DNA of 10,278 nucleotides from Thermus kawarayensis JCM 12314 (GTDB lineage Bacteria > Deinococcota > Deinococci > Deinococcales > Thermaceae), in the NCBI GenBank assembly GCA_001311545.1, contig BBBL01000033.1, forward strand, positions 1 to 10,278, written 5' to 3'. The position numbers and the translations under genes are program-made. Of this stretch, positions 1 to 6,651 are shown one piece after another. Below the pieces are notes generated by a model. It worked only from the letters and a program-made list of their open reading frames with translations, did no database searches and was not told the DNA's origin. Every line of letters starts with the position of its first letter. Position 1 is the first letter of the stretch.

Positions 1-893
1 GGGCTTTTGGCAAGGCCCGCACCTCCCCCCCGCTGGGCCTCCGGAGGACCCGCTTCACCAGGGCGAGCCCCAGCCCCGTCCCCTCCACCTCCCCCCGGGT
101 GGAGGCCCGGTAAAAGGCTCAAACACCTTGTCCTGCTCCTCCTTTGGGATGCCGGGCCCCGTGTCGGCCACGGCGATGCCGTAGCGCTCCCGCCCCAAGA
201 GGAGCCGCACCGCCACCCGCCCCCCTTTCGGGGTGTACTTCACCGCGTTGTTCAGGACGTTGAGCACCGCCTGGTAGAGCCAGTCCGGATCTCCATAGAC
301 CCAAGCCTCCCCCCGGGGGAGGACAAGCCGCAAGGCGAGGCCCTTCCGGCGGGCCAGGGGCCGGACCTCCTCGGCCGCCTGACGGAGGAGGGCTTTCAGG
401 TCTACCCGCTCGCTCCTGAGCCGCACCCCCTGGCCGAGCCTCAGGTACTCCTGGGCTTTTTGCAGAAGCTCCTGGATGCGCCGGGCGCTCCTCTCGGCGA
501 TCCCCAAAAGCTCCTTGGCCTCCTCTGGCAGGCCCTCGGTTCCCAGGGTGAGCTCCAAGCCCCGAGGACGCTCATGAGGGGGTTCTTGATCTCGTGGAGA
601 AGAAGCCTAAGAAGCCTCGCCGTTTCGTCCTGGGCCCGCAGCAGGGAAAGCTCCCGCTCCCTCAGGGCCAAGACCTCCTGGAAAGCCTTGAGGAGGAGGC
701 GCAGGGCCTCCAGGGTCTCCGGGCTCGGGGGACGGCTTCCCGTCCAATAAAGGGCCGCCTCCCCTTCCTCTAGGAGTTTTTCTCCCCGCAAAGGGCCCTC
801 GGGCAGAACCACCCCCCGCCAGGCGACTTGCACCGGGTAGCGGCGCAGAAGGTCCGACAGAAAGGCCAGGTCCCCAGGGGGGTTCTGCACCAT
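1..893 (-). CDS. Sensor histidine kinase, soluble, partial at C-terminus, two frameshifts
   Basis: ATP-dependent sensor kinase that autophosphorylates on His and passes the phosphate to a response regulator. Joined frames give, in order: an N-terminal region of about 95 residues with no membrane segment; H-box LLHEIKNPL with the phospho-acceptor near residue 100; a DHp helix; N-box NVLNNAVKYTPKGG near 212; G1 DTGPGIP near 244; F-box VFEPF; and G2 GTGLGLALVK near 272. The protein then runs off the left edge, close to its natural end. Two single-base deletions break it: one near 557-564, just after the H-box, and one in the A-run at 112-115, just after VFEPF. No signal peptide or transmembrane helix is visible, so it probably senses a cytoplasmic cue or a partner protein. 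No response regulator lies in the window. ATG 893 is chosen because a TAGACT -10 box ends 7 nt upstream, which suggests a leaderless mRNA. The kinase family is certain; the signal is unknown. Confidence 0.9.
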
Positions 894-900
894 CGCCCCC

Positions 901-934
901 AGTCTAGGAGAGGCGCTTGAAAGTCCCGTGAAAG
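901..934 (-). promoter_or_regulatory. Putative histidine-kinase promoter with 11-bp-period direct repeat
   Basis: On the minus strand TAGACT (901-906) lies 7 nt before the kinase ATG. No -35 hexamer is present at the expected distance. In its place the hexamer CTTTCA occurs twice with an 11-bp period (929-934 and 918-923). A same-face direct repeat at the -35 position is how activators of the OmpR/PhoB family usually bind. The repeat is seen; its role is inference. Confidence 0.4.
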
Positions 935-935
935 C

Positions 936-1253
936 CTAGGGCCTGGGGGCCATGACCACCAGGAGAAGGGCGGGGCTTGCGGACTCGTTGCGCACCCCGT
1001 GAGGCACCCCCGCCGGGGCCAGGACGGCCATCCCCGGGGCCAGAAGGGCCTCCTCCTCCCCCACGCGCGCCACCACCTCCCCTTCCAGCACGTAGTACAC
1101 CTTGTCCGAACCCTCGTGGGCGTGCACCTTCTGGGCCTGCCCGGGAAGGAGGGCGTACAGGTCGTAGAACATCCTTTCCGAATGGAAGACGGGGATCTTG
1201 GCCATCCTCTCTGGGTCGTAGCGCACCAGGCTCTTCAAGTCCCGGATCTCCAT
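936..1253 (-). CDS. Single-domain cupin protein, 105 aa
   Basis: Small beta-barrel cupin of unknown substrate. Both cupin motifs are clear. Motif 1 is G38-x5-H44-x-H46-x3-D50-x7-G58, with Asp where Glu is usual. Motif 2 is G74-x5-P80-x-G82-x2-H85-x3-N89, a perfect match. His44, His46 and His85, with Asp50 or Glu47, would be the metal ligands. The length of about 105 residues is normal for a stand-alone cupin_2 protein, and it has no signal peptide or membrane segment. Such proteins can be small isomerases, dioxygenases or sugar/metal-binding regulators, and the sequence does not choose among these. It is one of the few genes in the window with no frameshift. The start ATG 1253 lies 6 nt after a minus-strand TAGACT box and has no Shine-Dalgarno, so it is probably leaderless. 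The kinase gene follows 42 nt downstream on the same strand and may be partly co-transcribed. Confidence 0.85.
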   Translation of the reverse strand: MEIRDLKSLVRYDPERMAKIPVFHSERMFYDLYALLPGQAQKVHAHEGSDKVYYVLEGEVVARVGEEEALLAPGMAVLAPAGVPHGVRNESASPALLLVVMAPRP

Positions 1254-1259
1254 GCCCCG

Positions 1260-1265
1260 AGTCTA
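1260..1265 (-). promoter_or_regulatory. Putative cupin -10 box (TAGACT)
   Basis: TAGACT on the minus strand ends 6 nt before the cupin ATG, so transcription would begin at or next to the start codon. No clear -35 hexamer is seen 17 bp upstream. The box sits directly beside the divergent tRNA-Pro -35 element. Confidence 0.45.
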
Positions 1266-1266
1266 C

Positions 1267-1295
1267 TTGACGGGGGGCCTGGGGCGGGCTACACT
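1267..1295 (+). promoter_or_regulatory. tRNA-Pro promoter
   Basis: A near-consensus sigma-A promoter: -35 TTGACG (1267-1272), a 17-bp spacer and -10 TACACT (1290-1295). The mature tRNA begins 13 nt after the -10 box, leaving a short 5' leader for RNase P. Confidence 0.8.
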
Positions 1296-1308
1296 AACCT
1301 TTGCGCGC

Positions 1309-1385
1309 CGGGGAGTAGCGCAGCCTGGTAGCGCACACGCTTGGGGTGCGTGTGGTCGTCGGTTCAAATCCGGCCTCCCCGACCA
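1309..1385 (+). tRNA. tRNA-Pro(GGG)
   Basis: 77-nt tRNA with encoded CCA. Acceptor CGGGGAG (1309-1315) pairs with CTCCCCG (1375-1381), followed by discriminator A and CCA (1383-1385). The anticodon stem CACGC/GCGTG (1336-1340/1348-1352) encloses loop TTGGGGT, so the anticodon is GGG (1343-1345). The D-stem GCGC/GCGC and the T-arm GTCGG-TTCAAAT-CCGGC are intact. It reads proline CCC/CCT codons, which suits this GC-rich genome. Confidence 0.97.
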
Positions 1386-1389
1386 AAGC

Positions 1390-1414
1390 CCCCGCCCTCG
1401 GAGGGCGGGGTTTT
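1390..1414 (+). terminator. Rho-independent terminator after tRNA-Pro
   Basis: A 9-bp perfect GC-rich stem (CCCCGCCCT / AGGGCGGGG, 1390-1398 and 1402-1410) with a 3-nt loop, followed by TTTT. It begins 5 nt after the tRNA CCA, so tRNA-Pro is a single-gene transcript. Confidence 0.88.
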
Positions 1415-1442
1415 CCTCCTTCGGCGGGCCACGCCCTCCATC

Positions 1443-1471
1443 TTGACGAGGGCACGCCTTCTCGGTATGCT
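1443..1471 (+). promoter_or_regulatory. tRNA-Ile promoter
   Basis: -35 TTGACG (1443-1448), a 17-bp spacer and -10 TATGCT (1466-1471). The tRNA starts 15 nt downstream. It has the same -35 and spacing as the tRNA-Pro promoter, so the two tRNAs are separate but similarly driven units. Confidence 0.8.
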
Positions 1472-1486
1472 AAGCGTTGCGTGCGG

Positions 1487-1563
1487 GGGCGATTAGCTCA
1501 GCTGGTCAGAGCGCACGCCTGATAAGCGTGAGGTCGGTGGTTCAAGTCCACCATCGCCCACCA
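1487..1563 (+). tRNA. tRNA-Ile(GAT)
   Basis: 77-nt tRNA with encoded CCA. Acceptor GGGCGAT (1487-1493) pairs with ATCGCCC (1553-1559), followed by A and CCA (1561-1563). The anticodon stem CACGC/GCGTG encloses loop CTGATAA, so the anticodon is GAT (1521-1523). The T-arm GGTGG-TTCAAGT-CCACC is perfect. It is free-standing rather than inside an rRNA operon. Confidence 0.97.
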
Positions 1564-1576
1564 CGATGCGCAGGGG

Positions 1577-1606
1577 AAAATCCCCCGGGTGCCGATTCCC
1601 GGGGGA
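1577..1606 (-). terminator. Terminator for the minus-strand gene, possibly bidirectional
   Basis: A perfect 9-bp stem, TCCCCCGGG (1581-1589) and CCCGGGGGA (1598-1606), with an 8-nt loop. On the minus strand it is followed by TTTT, so it fits termination of the leftward gene that stops at 1738. On the plus strand, after tRNA-Ile, the stem lacks a T-run, so termination there would be weak. The rest of 1564-1737 shows no gene and would be the 3' UTR of the leftward transcript. Confidence 0.65.
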
Positions 1607-1737
1607 CTGGCCTTTCATACCCGTGCTTCCGGTTTCCTTCGCCCTGCCGGCCCGGGGAAGCCCGCCTAGGAACCTTTTACCGGGGCCCCCATGCTGGCCA
1701 CGCCAGGAGATGCCACTCCGGGTGGGGGGCCGCCCTT

Positions 1738-2196
1738 TCAGCCCAGAACGCGGTGAAAGGCGTTCAGAAAAAGAGGGAGGCGCTCGCCGCGGGCCTCCTG
1801 CTCCTTCAAGGCTTCCTCAAAGGCCAGGGGGTCCATCACCAAGGAGGGAAGGCGCAAAAACCCCAGGTAGTACTCCCCCGCCTGGCCGGGGTAGCGGAGC
1901 CGGGCCCTTTCTTCGGGGAAAAGGAGCCCTTCAAAGGCCTCGAGGGAGGCCAGATAAGGGGCATGGCCCAGGTGCCTCAGGGCCTCTTTGAGCCGCCAAG
2001 GGTTGGTCCAAAAGCCATAGCGCAGGCGCTCGTCCAGGGCCTCCAAAGCCCCCCACCGACCCTCCCGGACAAGCTCCAGCCGCTTCAGGCGCAGGCGGGC
2101 GTACCGGGATAGGGAGAGGATTTCCAGGGAAAGGCCTTGGGCCACGAGGAGCCTCGAGGCCACCACGTAATCCTGGTACTCCCGGTAGGGGTCCAC
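1738..2196 (-). CDS. Hypothetical helical protein, about 152 aa
   Basis: I do not recognise this family. The reading frame is open for 152 residues, has the GC-rich third positions of Thermus genes, and appears alpha-helical, rich in Leu, Arg and Glu. It has no membrane segment, signal peptide or Cys motif. Notable stretches are an Arg/Leu-rich helix (SRYARLRLKRLELVREGRW, about residues 30-48) and aromatic clusters such as YGFWTNPWRLKEALRHLG. The start is uncertain. GTG 2196 sits right behind a GGGGG run that is too close to be a good ribosome-binding site. A GTG at 2212 in another frame has a TATCCC box 7 nt upstream and would give an extended N-terminus if one indel lies in the G-run near 2195-2203. 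A terminator-like hairpin stands about 130 nt past the stop. The divergent neighbour starts only 39 bp away. Confidence 0.6.
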   Translation of the reverse strand: MDPYREYQDYVVASRLLVAQGLSLEILSLSRYARLRLKRLELVREGRWGALEALDERLRYGFWTNPWRLKEALRHLGHAPYLASLEAFEGLLFPEERARLRYPGQAGEYYLGFLRLPSLVMDPLAFEEALKEQEARGERLPLFLNAFHRVLG

Positions 2197-2223
2197 ACCC
2201 CCAGGATGCCACGGCGGGAGGGA

Positions 2224-2229
2224 TAGGAT
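2224..2229 (+). promoter_or_regulatory. Putative -10 box TAGGAT for a leaderless transcript
   Basis: TAGGAT ends 6 nt before the ATG at 2236, with no Shine-Dalgarno in between. This is the same geometry as the cupin and kinase starts in this window. No convincing -35 is seen. Confidence 0.4.
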
Positions 2230-2235
2230 GGTGCC

Positions 2236-2471
2236 ATGGACCGCAAGGCTTGGGTGATGCGCGCCCTCGAGGCCCTCCGCTTCGCCACCTTCCAGGAGAT
2301 CCAGCGCTACCTGGACGAGGAGGGGGAGCCCTTCTCCCGTAAGGAGCTCCAGGACACCCTTAAGGCCCTGGTGCAGGAGGCAGGGTGGAGGAAAAGGAAG
2401 GCACCTACCGCCTCGCCCCCAAGAAGGGGGACAAGGCGGCCTTTGAAAAGCTCTTCGGGGGCGAGCCCTAA
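2236..2471 (+). CDS. Small winged-helix-like protein, about 78 aa, one frameshift
   Basis: Restoring one G missing near 2379-2381 gives a 78-residue protein. It starts MDRKAWVMRALEALRFATFQ, has mid-part SRKELQDTLKALVQEGRVEE, then EGTYRLAPKKG, and ends at TAA 2469-2471. The order helix, helix-turn-helix, then a short beta hairpin ending in TYRLAPK is that of a winged-helix DNA-binding domain. The second helix (FQEIQRYL) and the SRKELQDTLKALVQ helix would form the HTH. The fold is inferred from pattern and no exact family is recognised. It could be a small transcription factor or a protein-interaction wing domain. It converges on guaB, whose stop lies 9 nt away, with no visible terminator between. 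Without the correction the frame would run to 2493 with an atypical basic tail. Confidence 0.7.
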
Positions 2472-2480
2472 GGGAGGCCC

Positions 2481-3996
<1,516 letters not shown>

Positions 3997-4043
3997 CTAG
4001 GGGCGGCCTTCCAAGAGGGTAGCCTTGCGCCCAGAAAGTCTGG

Positions 4044-4049
4044 TACAAT
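4044..4049 (+). promoter_or_regulatory. Possible extended -10 element TGGTACAAT
   Basis: TACAAT with an upstream TG at the extended -10 position (TG at 4041-4042). No good -35 is present at 16-18 bp. A small hairpin, CCCCCGAAGGGGG (4051-4063), follows immediately. A transcript from here would run away from guaB into the repeat-rich region. It is only a motif match. Confidence 0.25.
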
Positions 4050-4084
4050 GCCCCCGAAGGGGGTGGGAAGCCGAAAGAAGTCCT

Positions 4085-4246
4085 CAGCCATTTCGGGGCG
4101 GTATTTGGGCCAGGCATTCTTAGGGCATTTTCGCAGGTATTTTCCGGTATTGCCCGTGCATTCTGGGGATGTGTTCAAGCTAGGCCATTCTTGGGTCCGT
4201 GGGGGGGCCTGCCTCCCCGCGGGCCCCGGTATTTTGTAAGCCATTC
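4085..4246. repeat. Phased array of short ATT-centred motifs
   Basis: The motif (G/C)(C/T)ATT recurs with ATT at 4090, 4103, 4116, 4127, 4139, 4149, 4160 and 4187, and again at 4231 and 4243. On the minus strand it reads AATRCC. Spacing in the first seven is 10-13 bp, close to one helical turn, with GC-rich fillers between. The stretch is visibly lower in GC than its surroundings. It could be an intrinsically bent segment or a binding array upstream of guaB. No gene is convincing here: third codon positions on both strands lack the Thermus GC bias. Confidence 0.45.
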
Positions 4247-4284
4247 CCCCCAAACCCCGAAGGCTTCCCCCCGCCGGACCAGGC

Positions 4285-4324
4285 CACTACCCAGCCGGCA
4301 CCGGGTGTGCTAAGCTGGGTAGTG
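4285..4324. repeat. Perfect 11-bp inverted repeat
   Basis: CACTACCCAGC (4285-4295) and GCTGGGTAGTG (4314-4324) are exact reverse complements separated by 18 nt. The spacer itself contains a nested GCAC/GTGC stem (4298-4301/4307-4310). No T-run follows on either strand, so it is not an ordinary terminator. It may be an RNA structure, an operator or an element end. Confidence 0.6.
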
Positions 4325-4397
4325 AAAATCTGACTGGTTCCAAGTGCATGTGACCGAAGAAGCAGTTTTTACCGTTGTGATACCTATTCTTCCCCTC

Positions 4398-4426
4398 TTG
4401 ACAGTATTGACACCACCCCCTAAAGT
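4398..4426 (+). promoter_or_regulatory. Strong promoter of the small-peptide gene, with duplicated TTGACA
   Basis: Consensus -35 TTGACA (4398-4403), a 17-bp spacer and -10 TAAAGT (4421-4426) predict a transcript start near 4433. A second TTGACA lies 9 bp downstream (4407-4412) inside the spacer, making the direct repeat TTGACAGTATTGACA. The second copy has no matching -10, so it may be part of an operator. Confidence 0.75.
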
Positions 4427-4483
4427 GAAAAACAAGCAAACGGGGCCGACCCCCCGGAAGCGGAGGAAAAAGGAGGGATGAAG

Positions 4484-4573
4484 ATGAAGAAGCTGATCGC
4501 TCGCGTGTTGGTTCTTCTCGGCAGCTTGATCGCTCTGGGGCTTGCGGCTGGGGCTTCTATGCATTGGGAGTAA
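4484..4573 (+). CDS. Short Lys-rich/hydrophobic peptide, 29 aa (31 from the upstream ATG)
   Basis: A tiny gene begins MKKLIARVLVLL, continues with a Leu/Ala/Gly-rich hydrophobic stretch (about residues 8-24) and ends GASMHWE, then TAA. A basic N-terminus, one membrane-length hydrophobic segment and a short polar tail resemble a signal peptide, a small membrane protein or an exported pro-peptide. Support is unusually good for its size. A consensus promoter ends about 50 nt upstream, AGGAGG (4471-4476) lies 7 nt before this ATG, and a perfect terminator starts 7 nt after the stop. ATG 4478 is in frame but only 1 nt from the Shine-Dalgarno, so 4484 is preferred. There is no Cys, so a classical AgrD-type thiolactone is unlikely. 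It sits just upstream of the membrane HD-GYP gene on the same strand, as a separate transcript. Being translated is likely; a signalling role is inference. Confidence 0.7.
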   Translation: MKKLIARVLVLLGSLIALGLAAGASMHWE

Positions 4574-4579
4574 CATATT

Positions 4580-4602
4580 GGCCAGCTTAGCTGGCCCTTT
4601 TT
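4580..4602 (+). terminator. Rho-independent terminator of the small-peptide gene
   Basis: A perfect 7-bp stem, GGCCAGC (4580-4586) and GCTGGCC (4590-4596), with loop TTA, then C and TTTTT (4598-4602). It begins 7 nt after the peptide stop codon and closes a transcript of about 170 nt. Confidence 0.9.
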
Positions 4603-4603
4603 C

Positions 4604-4632
4604 TTGCCTTAGCGGGGGAAGTTTGCTACACT
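4604..4632 (+). promoter_or_regulatory. HD-GYP gene promoter, nearly leaderless
   Basis: -35 TTGCCT (4604-4609), a 17-bp spacer and -10 TACACT (4627-4632). The gene's ATG is at 4642, only 9 nt after the -10, so the mRNA would have a leader of 0-3 nt. The promoter starts 2 nt after the preceding terminator. Confidence 0.65.
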
Positions 4633-4641
4633 CAGGCCACT

Positions 4642-6042
4642 ATGGCCGCTAAACGCCCGGAGCTTCCCCCGCCGCGGGTGCTCTTCTTGGTCCTCTCAGC
4701 CTTCCTAGGCTTCCTAGCCCTGGAGGGCTTCCTGCTTTGGGCCTACGGCATATGCCCTCCGCTTGAGCCTCCTGGACCTGCTCTTCTGGGGCGCGCTCAT
4801 GCTCTGGAGCGTGGTTGTTCGTGTGCGCCTTCCCCTAAACGCAAGCATGAGCCAACTTTTTATCTTTGCTCTTGCGCTGGTCGTTATAGCCCCCCCATGG
4901 ATACCTCCTCTCTTTAGCTTTTTGTCTCAATGGAGCCGAAAAGCTTGGTTTAAAGAACTTTTCAACCGCTCTCAGGATGGCCTGGCCACCGCCCTGGCGG
5001 CCCTGGCCTGGCAGTTCTTTCAGCAAAATCCCGTCTATTTGGGAACACTCAACCTAAGCTCTGGCATAGGCATTGCTTCTGCGTCACTGCTTTTTTTTCC
5101 TCACAAATACTTTTCTTGTTACAACAGCAATCCATTTTGCCTCCCAAACCCCTTGGAGGGAAGTTTGGCGAAGAAACTCAGCCTGGATTGCAGCCAGCTA
5201 CCTCCTCCTCTCCCCCATCGCCCTCCTCCTGGCCCGGGCCTACGAGACGCCCCTTCTCGCAGGCTGGGGCGGCTGGACGGTGCTCTTCTTCCTCATCCCC
5301 CTCTACTACAGCCGCTTCTACTGGGACGAGAAGGTGCGCCTGGAACAGGCCTTTGACGCCACCCTGGAAACCCTCATGCACGCCCTGGAGGCCAAGGAAA
5401 CGGAAACCCGCCTCCACTCCGAGCGTGTGGCCGAGATCGCCCGCGACCTGGCCCGCAGGGTAAAGAAGGACGAGGTCTACGCCCAGGCCATCTACCGGGC
5501 GGCCCGGCTTCACGACATCGGCAAGATCGGCATCCCCGAGGCCGTGTTGCTGAAGCCCGGGCCCCTCAGTCCGGCCGAGCGCGAGGCCGTGGAAAGGCAC
5601 CCCAAGTTCGGGGTGGAGATCCTCAAGCCCGGGAAAAAGGTGGCCTTTGAGGAGCTGGTCTACAACGTTGTGCTCTACCACCACGAGCGCTGGGACGGCC
5701 GGGGCTACCCCGAGAGGCTCGCCGGGCACGAGATCCCCGAGGAGGCCCGCATCGTGGGCCTGGCCGACGCCTACGAGGCCATGACCGCAGGCCGCCCCTA
5801 CCGGAAGGCCAAGACCCCGGAGGAAGCGCTCCGGGAAGTCCAGGACATGTCCGGCATCCAGTTTGACCCCAGGCTGGTAGAGCCTTCACGGCGCTCTGGC
5901 AGGAGAATCCCCTGTGCGCGACCGGGAAGCCTACCTCAAGGCAAAGGAGGGATCCTTATCACGCTTTACCTTGCCGCAGCTCTCTTCGGCCTCGGACTCG
6001 CCCTCGCCCTCGGAGCCCGGCCAAAGGACTTCGGAGGGATAG
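4642..6042 (+). CDS. Membrane HD-GYP domain protein (probable c-di-GMP phosphodiesterase), four indels
   Basis: Joined frames give about 466 residues. Residues 12-225 carry roughly six or seven hydrophobic segments (about 13-35, 42-63, 70-93, 113-126 weak, 142-165, 179-197, 207-225). A linker helix with EAKETETRLHSERV follows, then a complete HD-GYP domain: RLHDIGKIGIPEAVLLKPG with HD at 290-291, YHHERWDGRGYP at 345-356, and IVGLADAYEAMTAGRPYRKA. All the metal- and substrate-binding signatures of active HD-GYP phosphodiesterases are present. It would hydrolyse cyclic di-GMP at the membrane in response to its sensor. Indels: one extra base near 4747-4752; an extra T in the T8 run 5091-5098; one base missing near 5883; one missing near 5915-5925. 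The C-terminal tail after residue about 420 is uncertain and overlaps the next gene by 85 bp. The membrane part is lower in GC than the HD-GYP part. Other HD-domain nucleotide substrates cannot be excluded. Confidence 0.88.
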
Positions 6043-6586
6043 AGCTAAGGGCGGCCTGGGCCTTCCTCCTGGCCGCCTCCTGGAGGGAGGGCTGGCCTAT
6101 GGCACCTACCGGGGGCTCTTCCCCCCGGAGGTGGCAGGGCCTCTGGCCAAAGTCCTGGTGCTCGCCCTGGTGGGTTACGGCCTCTACCAAAACCGTCACC
6201 TGAAAAGCCTCTACCTGGTGCTCTTGGGACTCTTCCTCAACACCCTGGTGATCTTCGCCAACGGGGGGCACATGCCGGTAAGCCTACCCGCCCTGCGCCA
6301 GGCGGGCATCGGAGGGTTTGAGGCCATCCTGCGCACCAAAGGGGACGCGGTCCACGCCCTGCTAGACGAGACCACCCGCCTGCCCTTCCTGGGAGACGTA
6401 ATCCCCCTGCCCCCCTTGCAGAAGGTCATCAGCCCGGGGGACGTTTTCGTCCTGCTGGGCCTTGTGGGCGTGGTGGTGGAAGGCGCCCTCAAGGCCGGGG
6501 GCTTCCGCCTCTCCCTGCGCCAGGCGGCCCTACGGACCCTGGTCTACCTGGCCCTGGTCCTGGGCCTTTTGGCGGTCCGCTCCTAA
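5958..6586 (+). CDS. DUF5317-like membrane protein, about 209 aa, one frameshift
   Basis: Integral membrane protein of unknown function. Joined frames show an N-terminal hydrophobic helix (TLYLAAALFGLGLALALG), a second (AAWAFLLAAS), a third and fourth through LVLALVGYGLY and LYLVLLGLFLNTLVIF, the signature NGGHMPVSLPAL, a loop with RLPFLGDVIPLPP, then VISPGDVFVLLGLVGVVVEG and a last helix. The NGGxMPV and LGDxIPxPP...SxGD pattern is what I recall of the DUF5317 family. One base is missing near 6078-6081, after LLAAS. The start is odd. AGGAGG (5945-5950) points with ideal 7-nt spacing to ATC 5958, and no ATG, GTG or TTG is near. It is either a rare ATC start or a base error. The gene overlaps the HD-GYP 3' end, so the two are surely one operon and may work together. 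Confidence 0.75.
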
Positions 6587-6621
6587 CCCTCTCTCCCGGC
6601 AGTGTAGTGTATAGTCCCGTA

Positions 6622-6637
6622 AGGGGGTTATACCCCT
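6622..6637 (+). promoter_or_regulatory. Hairpin just upstream of the homoisocitrate dehydrogenase ribosome-binding site
   Basis: AGGGG (6622-6626) and CCCCT (6633-6637) form a short stem around GTTATA, 6 nt before GGAGGG. TATAGT (6610-6615) upstream could be a -10 box but lacks a -35. The structure could affect translation start. No leader peptide was recognised. Confidence 0.3.
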
Positions 6638-6651
6638 GACCCGGAGGGCAA

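Noticed and set aside
7..750. Plus-strand 247-residue frame over the histidine kinase
   Set aside because: Antisense shadow; the minus strand carries all kinase boxes in order.
4048..4239. 63-codon plus-strand frame beginning at the ATG within TACAATG
   Set aside because: The ATG overlaps the -10 box, so it would not be in a transcript from that promoter; no Shine-Dalgarno and atypical codon use.
4325..4480. c-di-GMP riboswitch before the peptide or HD-GYP gene
   Set aside because: None of the conserved GEMM core sequences could be found, and the HD-GYP transcript appears to start at or near its ATG.
4484..4573. Classical AgrD cyclic thiolactone precursor
   Set aside because: No Cys, no acidic Pro-rich C-terminal tail and no AgrB-type protease gene nearby; only a looser peptide-signal idea is kept.
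4310..4576. Minus-strand 88-residue frame across the peptide gene
   Set aside because: It runs antisense through a clear promoter, Shine-Dalgarno and terminator unit and has no recognisable features.
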